DNA of 64,000 bases, from contig JAJEKV010000027.1 of assembly GCA_021234155.1 (NCBI GenBank), forward strand, positions 12,166,716 through 12,230,715, in the 5' to 3' direction. Position numbers and translations under genes: made by a program. Positions within the stretch are counted from its first letter, which is position 1, and every line of letters starts with the position of its first letter. This document shows, in pieces, positions 33,501 through 45,523 of this stretch. The DNA is from Isoetes taiwanensis (lineage: Eukaryota > Streptophyta > Lycopodiopsida > Isoetales > Isoetaceae). The notes under the pieces were generated by a model that searched no databases, was not told where the DNA came from, and saw only the letters and a list, made by a program, of their open reading frames with translations.

Positions 33501-34962
33501 GCGAAGATCATCTTCACCGTTGAGTTGTTTTTGTGGGCAATATTCCGACCCTTCTGCTAACTTTAGCGTATTGTTAGTTCAAAGTTTTACTTCTAACCTA
33601 ACGTTGACATTAACGTGGTTAACGTTGTTTTTGCTTTCATGTGGTGTTATATTTGGGGCATTTTTTCCTTGCCATATATGGCTCATTCCTCAGTCTTAGT
33701 TCAATTACACTTTGATTTGTCCTTGGCTTGTCCATTAGAAGATTACTTGCTTAATTATTCAAGCATTATTCTCATAGACCATCGTGGTGACCATAGGTGC
33801 TCCAATGTTGTGGTTGGCTACCATAGCTGCATATGGTTTTTTGTCTCGCATTTGTTTGCACCTAACATCTCAGCTCTCTCCTTTTTAATAGCTCACACTT
33901 TCCATGGATCGTTTTGCTACTAACATGTCCCTTCATATAGTCATTATGTTTTTGATTCATTTATCATGTCCATTACTTTTTCTGCTTTATTATTTCAGAC
34001 CATACGTATGGCCCTAGCTTTAGTCATCATACGTCACTTTACCTAGTCATTGTATTTTCGTTTCTCCTTTACTACTATATGGCTCACCTCCTCGCACTCC
34101 ACCCTGACCTCGGCACTTTGACCTCCATCTTCTCCTTTTCATTGGCCATAACCTCACCTTTGACTAGTTAAGCCTCATTTTTGCTCGATTTATTGTGATT
34201 CACATTAACCTTCATCTCAATTTTTCATCTTAACCTTGCTCTTGAGTTGTCTACAATCTCTTCCTCAATCTTGTCCCTCGTTTATAAGAGTATTATTCAT
34301 TTTGGGGCATTTTGTCATGGTTTTAGGCATGTGGTATTATTTTTCTTATGACATCAATACATATTTCTACGCTGCTCACCTGAACTAGACCTTTACACCC
34401 TCGCTCTCCTATTCTTGTTCCAAACCATTGCACAGCTCTTATGACCCTCTTTGCTAGGGGTCCCGAGTCCTATTTGGCACCTTGTAGTTTGGCGTCGTGT
34501 TCTTGAAATTGTTCTTTACAGTTTTTCGGTTTTTCTGGCCCTATCCTTAGGCGTTCTTTTATGTTTTATCTTATTTTTCTCAAATGTCCCTTTAGCTAGT
34601 CATTGTGTTTTTGGTTCATTTATCACGTCCCTTTTTTTTTTTTTGCTCTAGTATTTCAGACCATATATATGGCCCTAGCTTTACCTAGTCATTGTATTTT
34701 CCTTTGTCTTTTTCTACTATCTGGCTCACCTCCTTGCACTCCACCCTGACCTTGGCACTTTTGACCTCCATCTTCTCCTTTTCATTAGCCATCACCTCAC
34801 CTTTGACTACTTAGGCCTCATTTTTGCTCGATTTATGCTGATTCACATTAACCTTAATTTCAATTTTTCATCTTAACCTTGCTCTTGTTTGTGCTAACAT
34901 GTCTATAACATCTTCTCGTCCCACGTTTGTAAGATTATTATTCATTTTGGGGCATTTGTCAT
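30520..34962. repeat. Pyrimidine-rich noncoding region with local duplications (left part)
   Basis: T/C-rich on the plus strand, without credible genes. It is continuous with 51895-55300, since element C inserted between them. It shares two modules with that part: 30562-30757 (with 54731-54918) and 30919-31078 (with 54268-54426). Internal tandem duplications: period 140 at 31106-31345, period 85 at 32416-32585, and period about 660 at 33922-34330/34583-34962. It could be the inside of a large non-coding element, but no boundaries are visible. Confidence 0.6.
30919..31078 (+). promoter_or_regulatory. Promoter-like module with dyad and TATA box (copy 1)
   Basis: A near-perfect dyad at 30943-30985 (CCCAGAAT ... 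CGATCCGA-gcca-TCGGATCG ... ATTCTGGG) lies just before TTATATAAGG at 30999-31008. The module recurs at 54268-54426. This arrangement suggests a promoter, for example of an LTR or small RNA gene, but no transcript is evident. Confidence 0.45.
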
Positions 34963-35729
34963 TGATATGGAGCAAGCACGGGGGAGTGGTCCACGACGAA
35001 TGGGTTATTGGAATTATGGCAAATACTATGTAAATGTTATTCCCAAGGTCATCTAATAATATAAAGGGGCATAGGATAACATAGCATGTGGGTGTGAAGA
35101 ACCATTGATATTTATGGAAGGGGTCAAGGCACTATCATTGGGATGATTATTGGTTGAGAAAAAGATCATAGATAATGTCCCATATGATGTCATATAATCT
35201 AATTAAAGTCAAGGAGATATTTTGACATAAAAAGCAAATGTTTGCTAAAAAAGGCTAAAGTCGCAGAGAGATCTATAAATAGAATCGAAACTTCAGTTGG
35301 ACATATCTCTGCAACCAGAACTCGGATTGAGGCGATCTTTACCTCTTGAAACCGGCTTGGAGTCTAGTTTCGAATTGGGGTGGCACATCCCGTAGTTCAT
35401 CCGTATGAGAGAGTAATGGCCGAAAACGTGACAAGGGGTCACAGATCACTGCCATAGTGACATCACAGATCTGCAATTGTTTCTATGAAGTGTGGCTACT
35501 TGGAGTAGCTAGATTAGCCTGGAGGACCAATAAGCTAACGTCAGAGCTTTGTATTTGTCATAGAGCACTTGTGTTTTGCCATAACCCAGTGGATCCGGTT
35601 GGGTGGTTAATGGTGCTGCCATATCAATTGTGCATGAATAAAGTTTCTTTAGTCCAGTGTTCTATTATTTCATTATGGTTCTATGATTCTGTGTTGTTAC
35701 AACTTCCTAAATATACATGAAGCGTATCA
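34963..35729 (+). repeat. Element C 5' LTR (767 bp)
   Basis: It runs from TGATATGGAGC to GAAGCGTATCA, followed by the PBS. It differs from the 3' LTR (770 bp) at a modest number of scattered positions. Confidence 0.92.
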
Positions 35730-35731
35730 AG

Positions 35732-35743
35732 TGGTATCAGAGC
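35732..35743 (+). other. Element C primer-binding site
   Basis: TGGTATCAGAGC two bases after the LTR, matching initiator tRNA-Met. Confidence 0.92.
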
Positions 35744-35788
35744 GGAGGTTTGCAATTCTTTTGGGAAACATGGGCAATGTGATCACCA

Positions 35789-36046
35789 GTGGAATTTGGA
35801 CTCTCTAATCTGTTAGAGGAGATTATAATTTTGGGGTTCACAAGAACAGATTTGGATTATCTTAATGGAGTAAAAACCTTTATGCATGAAGGGAAATCAT
35901 ATGGTTTCAATATTAGAGCAGTTAATGGAATTGAGGTGGATTTGGTGACTATTGCTGCAAACGAATCTGGAGCATCAGTAGCAGAGAAGAGAAAACTCGA
36001 TGCTTTCGTAGAGAATGCTCGAAGTATATGGACCGACTTGTTGTGA
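35789..36046 (+). CDS. Short frame in element C, possibly a Gag remnant
   Basis: An 86-codon frame, MEFGLSNLLEEIIILGFTRT and onward, lies where gag would start, 45 bp after the PBS. I recognise no Gag motif, knuckle or protease. A preceding ATG (35770, MGNVITSGIWTL) runs into a stop. It may be all that remains of a gag gene, or a chance frame. Confidence 0.35.
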   Translation: MEFGLSNLLEEIIILGFTRTDLDYLNGVKTFMHEGKSYGFNIRAVNGIEVDLVTIAANESGASVAEKRKLDAFVENARSIWTDLL

Positions 36047-36600
36047 ACGAGTTCGGATTATTGGGGAAACTTCTATGATCCTTTGGGGATTATGGAATAA
36101 TAAGGGTGACTGCTAGGTTGTTGTGGAAAAGCTTGTCATGGAGACAAATAGCTTGTCATGGAGACAAGTAAACCACTGCTGCAAAACATTGAGCTCTGCT
36201 TTGTCATAATAGCCAAACTACCCGCCATAACCTCTTGCCATATCTAGAAGTTCATCTTGGTCATCTGAGCCTGTGTAAATTCCAGCCTTTAAGCCTGAGT
36301 ATAGAGAACCGCAAAAGCATCCTGCTTGGGGCGGAGTCAGATCGTGGTGATCTGAGAGACTGATTGGCCGTGGGGGTCATTTATATAAATATTTGACTTG
36401 GGAAGTCATCTATATTAACACTTGACCTTATTTGCAGGTTTGCTTAGTGTTAAGCATTGGGGAGGACACTTTACGTACAAGCTGTCAAGGATATGGACGT
36501 AAAATTTGGATGCGGAATCTCAAATTGTTTCCTATGGGACAGACTTATGGGTAAAGTTCGTAAGTTGATTTTCTTTATGCGGAATAGAGAATAAGAATTT
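36047..36600. other. Untranslated internal region of element C
   Basis: Low-complexity, with a short direct repeat (TAGCTTGTCATGGAGACAA, 36130-36168). No frame or motif that I can support. Confidence 0.4.
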
Positions 36601-36632
36601 TATCTCTTGTGTGTACCCATGATAGATTGGTA

Positions 36633-36781
36633 ATTACGATTGCAATGTAATAGGCCTGAACATGGTGCACAATTGTGTATGCCTCTTGGTAGATTAAATT
36701 GTGTCTGCAACACAATAGGCTTGAACAAGAGTGTATTAGATGTATATTTTTGAAGAGTGGTAATTGTGGTTGCAACACAAT
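36633..36781 (+). repeat. Hairpin repeats, ATTGTG/CACAAT type (three copies)
   Basis: Copies at 36633-36651, 36698-36716 and 36763-36781 each have arms around a TTGCAA or CTGCAA core, followed by AATAGGCYTGA. Arms are ATTAC/GTAAT in the first and ATTGTG/CACAAT in the others, so both arms changed together. Spacing is 65 bp. Confidence 0.7.
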
Positions 36782-36803
36782 AGGCCTGACAAAAATTACA
36801 TCA

Positions 36804-37066
36804 GTATCGTGGAGATACAATAGTTTGGTATCGCGGAGATACTGTATCGCGGAGATACAATAGTTTGGTATCGTGGAGATACTGAATCGTGGAGATACAA
36901 TCAAGTAGTACCGCAGAGGTACGAAAGATAATAATATACCGCGGAGGTACAAGGATATATCGTACTGCGGAAGTACGCGGATATCCATAACTGCTTCTAG
37001 AGTTTTGCAGAGATTAAAAGAAAAGGGACGCGGAGGTGCCAAATATATATAGTACTGTGGAAGTAC
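36804..37066 (+). repeat. Array of 15-bp hairpins with constant GYGGA-like loop and paired arm changes
   Basis: Units at 36804, 36828, 36844, 36868, 36884, 36908, 36936, 36962 and 37052 have five-base arms around GCGGA, GTGGA or GCAGA. The arms are GTATC/GATAC (four, plus one with a mismatch), GTACC/GGTAC (one, plus one with a mismatch) and GTACT/AGTAC (two). The third-to-fifth arm bases change together on both sides, which keeps pairing. Confidence 0.8.
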
Positions 37067-37109
37067 AATAGCATATATAACTATATATATATATCTCTTG
37101 AGTTCGCAG

Positions 37110-37594
37110 GGTTTTTTTTAGTATAACTACCAACACATAACTACCATTAACATTAATTAACGCAAACCATTGCATTCCACACTTAAAAATAAAATCCCCC
37201 CTTAAACCCCCTGTGGTTTGGGTGCATATTCACACGGGGGGTAACTCCGGGCATCGAGAGCTGTAGGATGAGCATATATGCCTTTTATTCCTCAATCTAG
37301 ACCGTACATAGAGATCCTCGTTTGTGGGGTATGCCTGTACAAGTTTTAGTATACTGTATAACACAGTTTGTAAAATACTATAAGATTTGAGACAATGTAC
37401 TATATGGTGTTGATTTTGTACATGTATAACATGAATTTAGGGGCTCTCGCTGCCCTACGTCACCCCCCGTGTGAATATGCACCCAAACCACAGGGGGTTT
37501 AAGGGGGGATTTTATTTTTAAGTGTGGAATGCAATGGTTTGCGTTAATTAATGTTAATGGTAGTTATGTGTTGGTAGTTATACTAAAAAAGGCC
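37110..37594. mobile_element. Foldback MITE-like element with 129-bp identical arms
   Basis: Bases 37114-37242 and 37462-37590 are inverted copies with no difference that I can see, around a 219-bp centre. The arms begin TTTTTTAGTATAACTACC. The target duplication is uncertain: TA next to GTATAAC/GTTATAC is possible, which would suit a Tc1/mariner-type element, but T- and A-runs extend the symmetry. No coding capacity. Identical arms imply recent insertion or strong conversion, and a transcript would fold into a long hairpin. Confidence 0.8.
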
Positions 37595-39687
37595 ACAACC
37601 CAGAGGGCCCTAACAAAAGCAAATTGCATGTTGAAATTGAGTTATCTGACAACCTATAGTGTGATGCTAAAAATTTTTGCAGACTAAATCCCGTTATTCG
37701 TAGTCATCCCACCCTATTGTGATTCCACCATAACTCGAAAGTTGGCATATGTTCTCGTGTCTCTTGGTCGCTCAATGAAAGATTCCATCCCAGGCCAATG
37801 GCTATACATCTTTTAACATATTCTTCTAATTTAGCGAATGCAAAGCAAATGGTGGAAAATAGCATAGCATCCAAATAAAACTATCATACTCAGAAAAACT
37901 CGTCTTTTCATAAAAGAATATGCCAAATGGCTAACCCAACCTTACATCGTGGGAAAAAATTAGCATTAAGCAGAAATTGCAATGCCACAACACTACAAAA
38001 TTGGTGTAGGCCCCTTCCATTTGGACATCTCCACTTGCCTTGATTACGAGCCTGCCTCCAGAAAATACCAGCTCTGCTCACATGGAATAATTGTACAAAT
38101 ATACAGGCTATATCACAACCTAAACTAGCACATAACGATGTCGAAGCCGATGCATTACATCCAATCCAGTATCTGCATCCGTTAGACTCGCACACCACAA
38201 TGCCAATGTTGAGGTATACCTATGAATCATAATTCTGCGAGCTTCAAAACCATATTCCACGTAGTCATATCGGTTTCTCAAAACTTCCTCACACTAATTT
38301 CAAATAGCCTAGAAATCAATGTGTCATCAATGTGTGACCAATATGCTTTGTTTTGGAACATTGTCGCCTGCCAATTTCTATCAAGCTAATGTTCATGTTT
38401 TATAAGCACTTGCCCGGATATGAACTTGTGGGTGCGAGGAGCTCTTGAGGAAAGTAGGGGGCTACAAAATTAGACCAGGGTGAAGGCGCCGCATTGGAGA
38501 GCCATGATGGCAACGAGGCAACGATGTCGTTCTTGAGAGAAACCGCAGATTAGAGCACACGTTGACAAAATTTGGATTGTAAATCTGGATATTGAGCTCA
38601 AATGCTTTGGCACAATCAGATACATGAGCTGGTGTCCATGATGCCATTGTCAACTTCCAACTTGTGAATGAAACATATGGTTGAGAACGTGAGCAAGATA
38701 CCACCTTACAAACAATAGAAACAGCATCATCTTATTTAAAATTTTGTCAAGTTGCATAGACAACATCAAGCAGAATGCATTTCTTGAATGTGCAAATTAC
38801 AGCCGTTTAAACTACAAAAGTGTGTGAGACTGAACATTGTTCTTAAGACAAAACCAAGACTTGGACTCCTACAACCTAAATATATCAAAAGTACCATAGA
38901 TACTCTCAACGAAATCCCTTTGCAGAAGAGGATTTGCCACTTGAAGGGCTTGGATCCTTGGCTTTGTGCATTCGATCAGGAGAAGCATGGCCAACCTGTG
39001 CTACAGCAGCATCAAATTCGTTGTCAATCTGCAGACAGCATGACCTGTCAAATCTTTCGATTTGGTGCTGCCAGTTGCACTAGATTCAGTGGCCCTCGCA
39101 GTCAGCCATTCTGTAGGCATCTCTTGATATTTATACCCTAAAGCCTCTCGTTATCAACGCATCCACGATATAAACGCACGGATCACCAAATTCATCAAAA
39201 AATACAAAGCGAAGCATCGAGCCAATCTTGAGGATCCGACCTGCCTAGACTTTTTTTCATATCACCCAAAGCACATCAATATTTGCCGTGATGACCAAAG
39301 AAAATTGGATCTCGGATGCGAGTCTGAGCCCCCATCCCGGACCAAACATGAACATAACCCTAAACACATAAACCCTAAAATGGGTTATCTCGAGCCTTGC
39401 ATGTCGAGCAGAATGTGATAAGAAAATACAATTTAATTTAAAAAAAGAAATATATGATATGTGGGTCTAAACCATTGGATATAGGCATCAAAATTAGTTC
39501 AAGCGTATACGCACTCTAGATATACTAATTAGTATGCCTCATCAAATACATCCATGAAATCATATAAAAACCTTAGGAAAAAAAGTACAAAAATACAAAA
39601 GAAACCCCCTGTTATTATGCTACATATTGGGACAATCGCTTTGAGAAGGGATGGCCCAAATTAGAGCGTACTTGGACGATCGCGGAC
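37595..39687. other. Remaining internal region of element C, unexplained
   Basis: AT-rich, no retroviral protein. Some minus-strand stretches look mildly coding (38920-39130 and 38470-38700) and could be fragments of a captured host gene, but I recognise none. The purine-rich CTTTGAGAAGGGATGG at about 39638 resembles the PPT region before the 3' LTR. Confidence 0.35.
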
Positions 39688-39692
39688 GATCT
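39688..39692. repeat. Target-site duplication of element B, left copy
   Basis: GATCT, repeated exactly at 51095-51099. Confidence 0.9.
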
Positions 39693-40262
39693 TGTTTGGG
39701 GTCTGGGTTCGGGAACTCCTGCAAGACAGCCCTCTGTGAGGACCCTTGGATCTAACAGGAGAATCCGGGGGACTATGTCACGCGGGATTTGCAAGAAAAG
39801 GACAAGAAGAAGAAAACAGAACCAAAGAGAACAATGAGAGGAAAATGATAAGCTTCCTTGATATCAATGATGAACATACATGAGCTCTCGAAATCGAGAG
39901 AAGGCTGAAGAGAGACAAGACTCAAAACTCATCTGAAAACTCATGTGCTAGCTCTACTCATATATATAGTACAATGGCCTTTGGCCCAATATAGACACTC
40001 TGACTGATCTCGGTGCCGACTCCTTGAAGGAGGCCTGATTTGCAGGAATGTTGGCGGTGCCTCTTGAAGTGCCTAGAATCACGCCTGGCCGGCGTGGGCG
40101 GTGGCAGGCCTTCACTTGTCAGCGGCGCCTCTTGATAAATTTCGCCGCTGGTCTTCAGCGGGGCCTTGGATGGCTGACCCGTGGTTGGCTGCGGATCCTT
40201 GAGCTTGACTTGGTCCGTCAGATGCATGAATAGTCCATGCACTGTGAGGCATGGGACTAACA
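39693..40262 (-). repeat. Element B 3' LTR (570 bp)
   Basis: Starts TGTTTGGGGTCTGGG and ends GGGACTAACA on the plus strand. It matches 50527-51094 closely; most differences are small indels in the GC-rich ends. On the minus strand a TATATATA box lies near 39965. Confidence 0.9.
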
Positions 40263-40309
40263 CCCCCCACCAAACGACACTCGGGGTGAAGAAAAGGAGG
40301 AAGTGTTTC

Positions 40310-43272
40310 AAGGCGGGAAGCCATCACCGAAAGTGATCCTCACGAATGAGGCGGGCACCATTATGGTAATCGCCAATGAGATCCCGGGCGTGTTTGAAGA
40401 GCAGGAGGAGTGTTGAGGCCAAGGGCGGGGATCCGCTTCAATGAGAAAACGAGATCGCACCATGTCTTCAAGGGCGCATGGGCATCGGAAGAAACAAAAC
40501 CGACATTCCATGAGCAGGGCAAATCAGAGGCAAGGCAATGACGCCGCATTCGGATTGCAAGTAAAAATGGGACGCTGCCGATTTAAGGAGCTGAGCAAAA
40601 TGCATTTTAGAGCAGCACAAAACCGCTTGAAGGTGGATGAAGGATCCGTGAGAGGTGGCGGCATTTCGCAAGAAGGTGTCAAGACCATGAAGCGCATCAT
40701 CAGGGCGTTGCCAACCACGCTCATTAGCAATATAGATCCAATTCATGGTGTTATCAAGAGTGGCACCCTCCTCCCAATTGGAGCGGCGAACAAAACGGGG
40801 ATCCCACCGGAGATCCGTCGAGATCCCTGAGGTGGAGTCCATCCAAAGATGGTCATCCATGACCTTTGTCCAAAAGGGGAGACGCATGTCGAGAAGTCGG
40901 GGAACACGGGGCATGGAGGAACACCCAAGGAAGCATAGGGAGAGGGAACCATGCCCGTATGTGGGGTGCCGTCTTGAGCCCGCTCCCGAATTCACCGACA
41001 AGGGGCGGATCAAGAGCGTTACACCAACGATCCCGCATGCGAGGCGAGGAGTTGAGAGTTGACAGGAGGGCTATCCCACTGTGGGGACTGTCTTGCTATC
41101 CAGAAGAGCACGTAATTGATTGTACCCGGCGAGGTGTTGCATGTAAACTTGTGCATAGGGAAGATCCTCGGGATGTCCCAGATACTTCCTTATTTGTTGC
41201 AGCACTTCCGCTTGCCAGAGAGGCAAATGATGAGCAAGCTCAGGCATGTACTCTTGATGAAGAGCGTGGGTTTGAGCATGATCAGCGAGATAGGGGTTGT
41301 TATCCTGAAGCAACCATTGAAGAGTGGGGTCACCCTGAAAGTTCTGTCGTGGCCCATCCCGAAATCTCTCCTGTGTATCACCCAGATAGAAATCATGAAA
41401 AATGTAAGCCATAGGCTGAACAGTTCTGAAGGTGATGAAGTCTGGATCATCGCAGTGAATGAGATCAAATACCAAAAGGGCACAGCATAAACCTTTGTCT
41501 TCAATTGAGAGTTCGGGCCAGATCCGAAGAAAATCTGCAGTGCGCAGGTGAACATCCACAGGACCATCAGCCCCATGCCACCCGGAAGAAAGAGGTGGCG
41601 GCGGAAACCACATAATCGGATAGCGAGGAAGGAACTGGGAAATCAACAGGCAGCTGGCTAACGATGGCAATATAGCCGTCAAGTTTGGTCTGTGCCTCAT
41701 CGTGGCCCCGAATAAGCGTCTTTATGAATTGTTGTTCAAGGTCACGGATCCCGTGGTCCTTTTCTAACAGAAGGCGTGACCGGTCACGGACCCGTTTCTG
41801 AGAAGTGTGAACTGTGAGGAGGATTGCCCGGGAGCATTGAGTCGAAACGCGGCAATCTCGGCGTCATCAAGAAGCTTCTGTTTGAACCTCCGTAAGCTGA
41901 TCGTGGAGGGATGTGAGCTGAGAAGTCTGCGTGGAGAGCTGAGCCGTCAAAGAGGCAATTTGAGCGTCACGCTCGGTAAGGTTTTGAACTTGAGTGCTGT
42001 AATTGTCACAAAGCTCTGAGTACAAGGCGTTAAGCTTAGCAATATCTTTCTCTTTGTCACTCAGGAGAGTATCTTTGGACTTGTTTTGCTCCAATAAGTC
42101 CTGAATTTCGGATTGGAGTTGAGCCTGCTGATCTGTAAGTAGGCTGGTCTGATCCTGTGCACTTTTGAGATCTATACGGGCTTGTAAGAGAGCGCCGTGC
42201 TTGTCTTGAAGTTGGGCCTCCAAAGTTTGAACTTGTGCTAGTGGTAGCTTGAAGGTCCGCGGTGAACTGATCGATTCGAGGTCCCGTCAAAATGCGGTGA
42301 ACCCCATTTATAAGAGCTTCTTGGAATTCTTGTAACTTTAGAGAAAAGCCCGGCTTGAGCATCCTGGCGCCGACATCGATACAACGGCCGACGAGGGTCT
42401 TGGTGGTGGTGGAGCCCGCCGTTGCCCTCGGTTTATGCGATGTTTGTGAGACATGGTGTGAACTGGAATGCTTGGATTCTGTAGCAGAGGAGGAGACAGT
42501 GACATGGGAGTGCGGAATTTTGACATGACCAGAGGAAGAAGGGTGTGAAGTGCCAACTTGGTGAGTCTGAGGAAGGGACTGCTGAGTGGAATTTTGAGAA
42601 TGAGAGTTTGTGGGAGGAAAGTAATGACAGATGAGGGCTTGAAGATGGCCTCCCACAGAAGTTTCAGAGGTAGAAGTGGCAGCCCGAAGACGGTCAATTT
42701 CTTGGAGAAGACGGTAGAACAACAATTGGGGCCAATCAATGTGGTGCGTGGAGCGAGTAGCAGTGATCACTATATTATAGAAAGGCTTATTGATATGGGT
42801 GTTCTTGATAGAATACCCAAGGTACTTGCGCCACAGAAACTTAACAAAAATTTCATGGGGCTTGTCAATATTTGTCAGGCGATGCACATTGGCGTGATAA
42901 GCAGGAGCACCAAACTTAGTGACATCGAGATCCTGTATGGCAGACCAAGATAAACAAGGGGGTTGCAAAGGAATATGGAATACCTCAGAAATCAGGTGCT
43001 GAGTCAACGAAATGGTGGTGCCATCGACCATTGTGGTGTATCCATGCGGGCTATTGACGATGTTAGCGATGAACTGCTTCAACTGGTCAGGATTTGGAGC
43101 CGGAAGTTCCATTTGAGAGAATTCGTAAAGTTTCTGGCGTTCGGCGACTGCACAATTCGGGCCAACAAGGGCTTCACGGAAAGTGGGCGTCAAGAACGAT
43201 CTTACGACTAAAAAAGAGCCGGGTTCCCCGGAAGTCTGTAGTTTGAAGTGTAGGAAATTTTGGGGCCGCCAT
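40310..43272 (-). pseudogene. Element B accessory coding region downstream of integrase
   Basis: About 980 codons on the same strand as pol. The likely start at 43272 reads MAAPKFPTLQTTDFRGTRLF, with a frame change near 43200. Then come a globular part (FVKFLWRKYLGYSIKNTHIN, about 42830), a Ser/Thr/His-rich linker, a coiled coil (42223-41867: heptad-like runs of Leu, Gln and Glu), a Trp/His-rich block (LQWLLQDNNPYLADHAQTHA, about 41300) and a C-terminal block (FVRRSNWEEGATLDNTMNWI, about 40770) ending near 40310. I see no signal peptide or membrane anchor, so an env-type role is not supported. The globular part recalls plant-transposon-associated domains of unknown function. At least four lesions. 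Confidence 0.7.
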
Positions 43273-44198
43273 GGCAAAGAGCTTGAAAAAAAACGGTGAT
43301 GCAAAAGAGCGGCGGAGCTTAAGAACGGAGAGGGAAGCGCCAGAGGGACGAAAAGGTTTAGGGCGCGCAAATGGAGGTGAAGAGGCATGATGAGGACGAA
43401 ACGGCAACCGTTGATGGTGCCAGGTGTTGAAAGATGCCAAGGAGGCGATTGAGAGGCAAAAATTTGGCTAAGTCCCCAAACAACCAAGGGAGAAGCAATG
43501 AGCGGTGGAGATGAGGCGTGAGAAAATGATCGGATGTGGACAGGTGGCCAAAGGACACCGATTAATGTTTGACGGGTATGAAAAAGAAGCAATGGCATTT
43601 AATGCGGGCAACTTCGAAGTGGGATATCATTAAACAAATGTGTCCTGGGGTACCATGGCTAGATATCTGGCGGGGAGAATGATTTTCTTTGTTTAGAAAT
43701 GACCTTGCATTACAAAACACGTTGGCAATTTTTTGATTGGTCCACGTCGACAAGGAGTTCCGTGGTTGGCTATATAAGACAAACCGGAAGTGAAGCGAAA
43801 GACATTCGATGGCGCTCAACATGGCTCTTCGCTGGTTTGAGCGAGAACCGCGATGCCCACTAAGCATCAAGAGTGGATTACTTGCAAAATGAATTGTGCG
43901 GACCTCTGGCGCTGCCACAATCGTGGCCTGAGAATGGACGGCTGGTGTTCAGGGATGGCTGAACATCCCGATCCTCATACCAACGGGATGGAGGTGGTTC
44001 TGCACCTTATTTGGGACCCTTACCACATCCGCGCGCATCACCCTGCTCGAACCCGGGTAGAGGGTTTTTCTTCTTAGGACTTAGTAGATAGGGCTCACGA
44101 GCCGTTTTTTTGTATATAGGCGGTGCCCATAGCGGAAATAGCTGGGCTGTGCCCACATTTTGTAAAAAATTCCACCTATAATATAATATGCCACTGTG

Positions 44199-45465
44199 TT
44201 AGTCACTTTCGGTTGTGGTTGTGTCTTGAACGGCATCTGTTGGTTGATTGTCGCATTCTATGTGATGAAATGTTTTGAGGCGGAAGCCATTAACCAGTGT
44301 AGGTAATGGAGTGCCATCTAACTCAGCCAGTTTGAAAATTTGGGCCGAACCACTTGAACAATTTGATAAGGGCCAAGCCAAGCGAAACTTAAGTTTACCG
44401 GGAAAATTTTTTGTACAGAGAATCATAAAGAAGAACCAAATCTCCTTCGTTGAATGTTTTTTGTCTTGATCGTTTGTCATGTAAAGATTTTTGCAACTGT
44501 TGTCCATGAAGAACACGAATATAAGCATCCCTTCTAAGTTCATCCAACTGTTCCAATTGATGGACCCTTTCTTTGAGTGCAGCAGGCGGATTATGGGCAG
44601 TAGCCAGTTGAAAACGTAGAGTGGGGAGGATGTATTCAAACGGCATGAGAGCTTCGACCATACACCAATTTGAAAGGAGTGTGACTGTAGCTATTTTGAA
44701 ACAAGTATTGTAAGCCCAAAAAGAACAGAGGAAGCTTTGTTTGCCGGTCACGATGCGAGAAGCGTCACAAATTTTCTTGAGAATTGTGACCCGAGTTTTG
44801 TTGGTGCTTTACGCCAAACCATTACCTTGAGGATAGTAAGGTGTGCTCTTGTGATGATGTATCGGGGAGATAATCCGTCGGCTCCTTGATGGTATGATTG
44901 ATAAAATGGACACCACGATCAACGACCAGCTCCGTGGGGCAGCCAAATCAGCGTGATAATTTGTTGATAGAGGACCTTGGCGTGCTTGCCGCGGTGTTGT
45001 GCGGAAGTGCATAAGCTTCAGCCCATTTAGTAGCGTAGTCGGTGAGAACCCGGAATGTATGGCAGACGCGGGTGTGCCGCAGAGGATCGATGGGTCCCAC
45101 AAAATCCATTCCCCATTGCTTTGAAGGGAAGTGGCATGGCGACCGGCGTCAAGGGAAGAGCGTCCGCGGGCGTGGGCGCCCCACATGCCGGCAAGCATCA
45201 CACGTCTTGGCGTGGGCGTGGCGTCTTTGAAGAGCGTGGGCCAAAAATACCCAGCTAGAAGGATTTTGCGTGCCGTGGTGTCACCATGAAAATGGCCACC
45301 ACCTAGCCCTTGATGAGCTTCTCGGACAATATCACGGAACTTCATGAGGTAGAACACGGTGTCGAAGGATGGTGTCCTTACCCTTTTTGTAAAGATGTCC
45401 TGCAACCATGGTGTAGTCACGGACGTCGCGGAGAAATTGATGACGACGGGATTGGCGTTTGGCAC
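44199..45465 (-). pseudogene. Element B integrase
   Basis: The zinc domain appears as REAHQGLGGGHFHGDTTARK with AGYFWPTLFKDA. The catalytic core (about 45200-44810) is scrambled by frame changes. The C-terminal part is clear: LKERVHQLEQLDELRRDAYI, then KTFNEGDLVLLYDSLY and, after a shift, IFKLAELDGTPLPTLVNGFR, which is the usual integrase tail of Athila/Tat-type gypsy elements. No chromodomain follows. Bases 43600-44190 hold no further recognisable domain. Confidence 0.82.
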
Positions 45466-45523
45466 GAGAGAGCGTCATGGCCTCGGGTGGAAGAGCTCCT
45501 GTGAGGAGAGTGCTGGCTGAAAG

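Noticed and set aside
35729-35743. tRNA gene
   Set aside because: TGGTATCAGAGC here, and near 5336, 18049 and 56638, is a primer-binding site; no cloverleaf surrounds it.
36804-37066. CRISPR-like array
   Set aside because: Spacing is irregular, units are palindromes of 15 bp and the setting is a plant retrotransposon.
37110-37594. PIF/Harbinger or Mutator assignment of the foldback element
   Set aside because: No TWA or 9-bp duplication can be demonstrated at the ends.
40310-43272. Envelope-like gene of element B
   Set aside because: No signal peptide, membrane segment or cleavage site can be seen; position alone is not enough.
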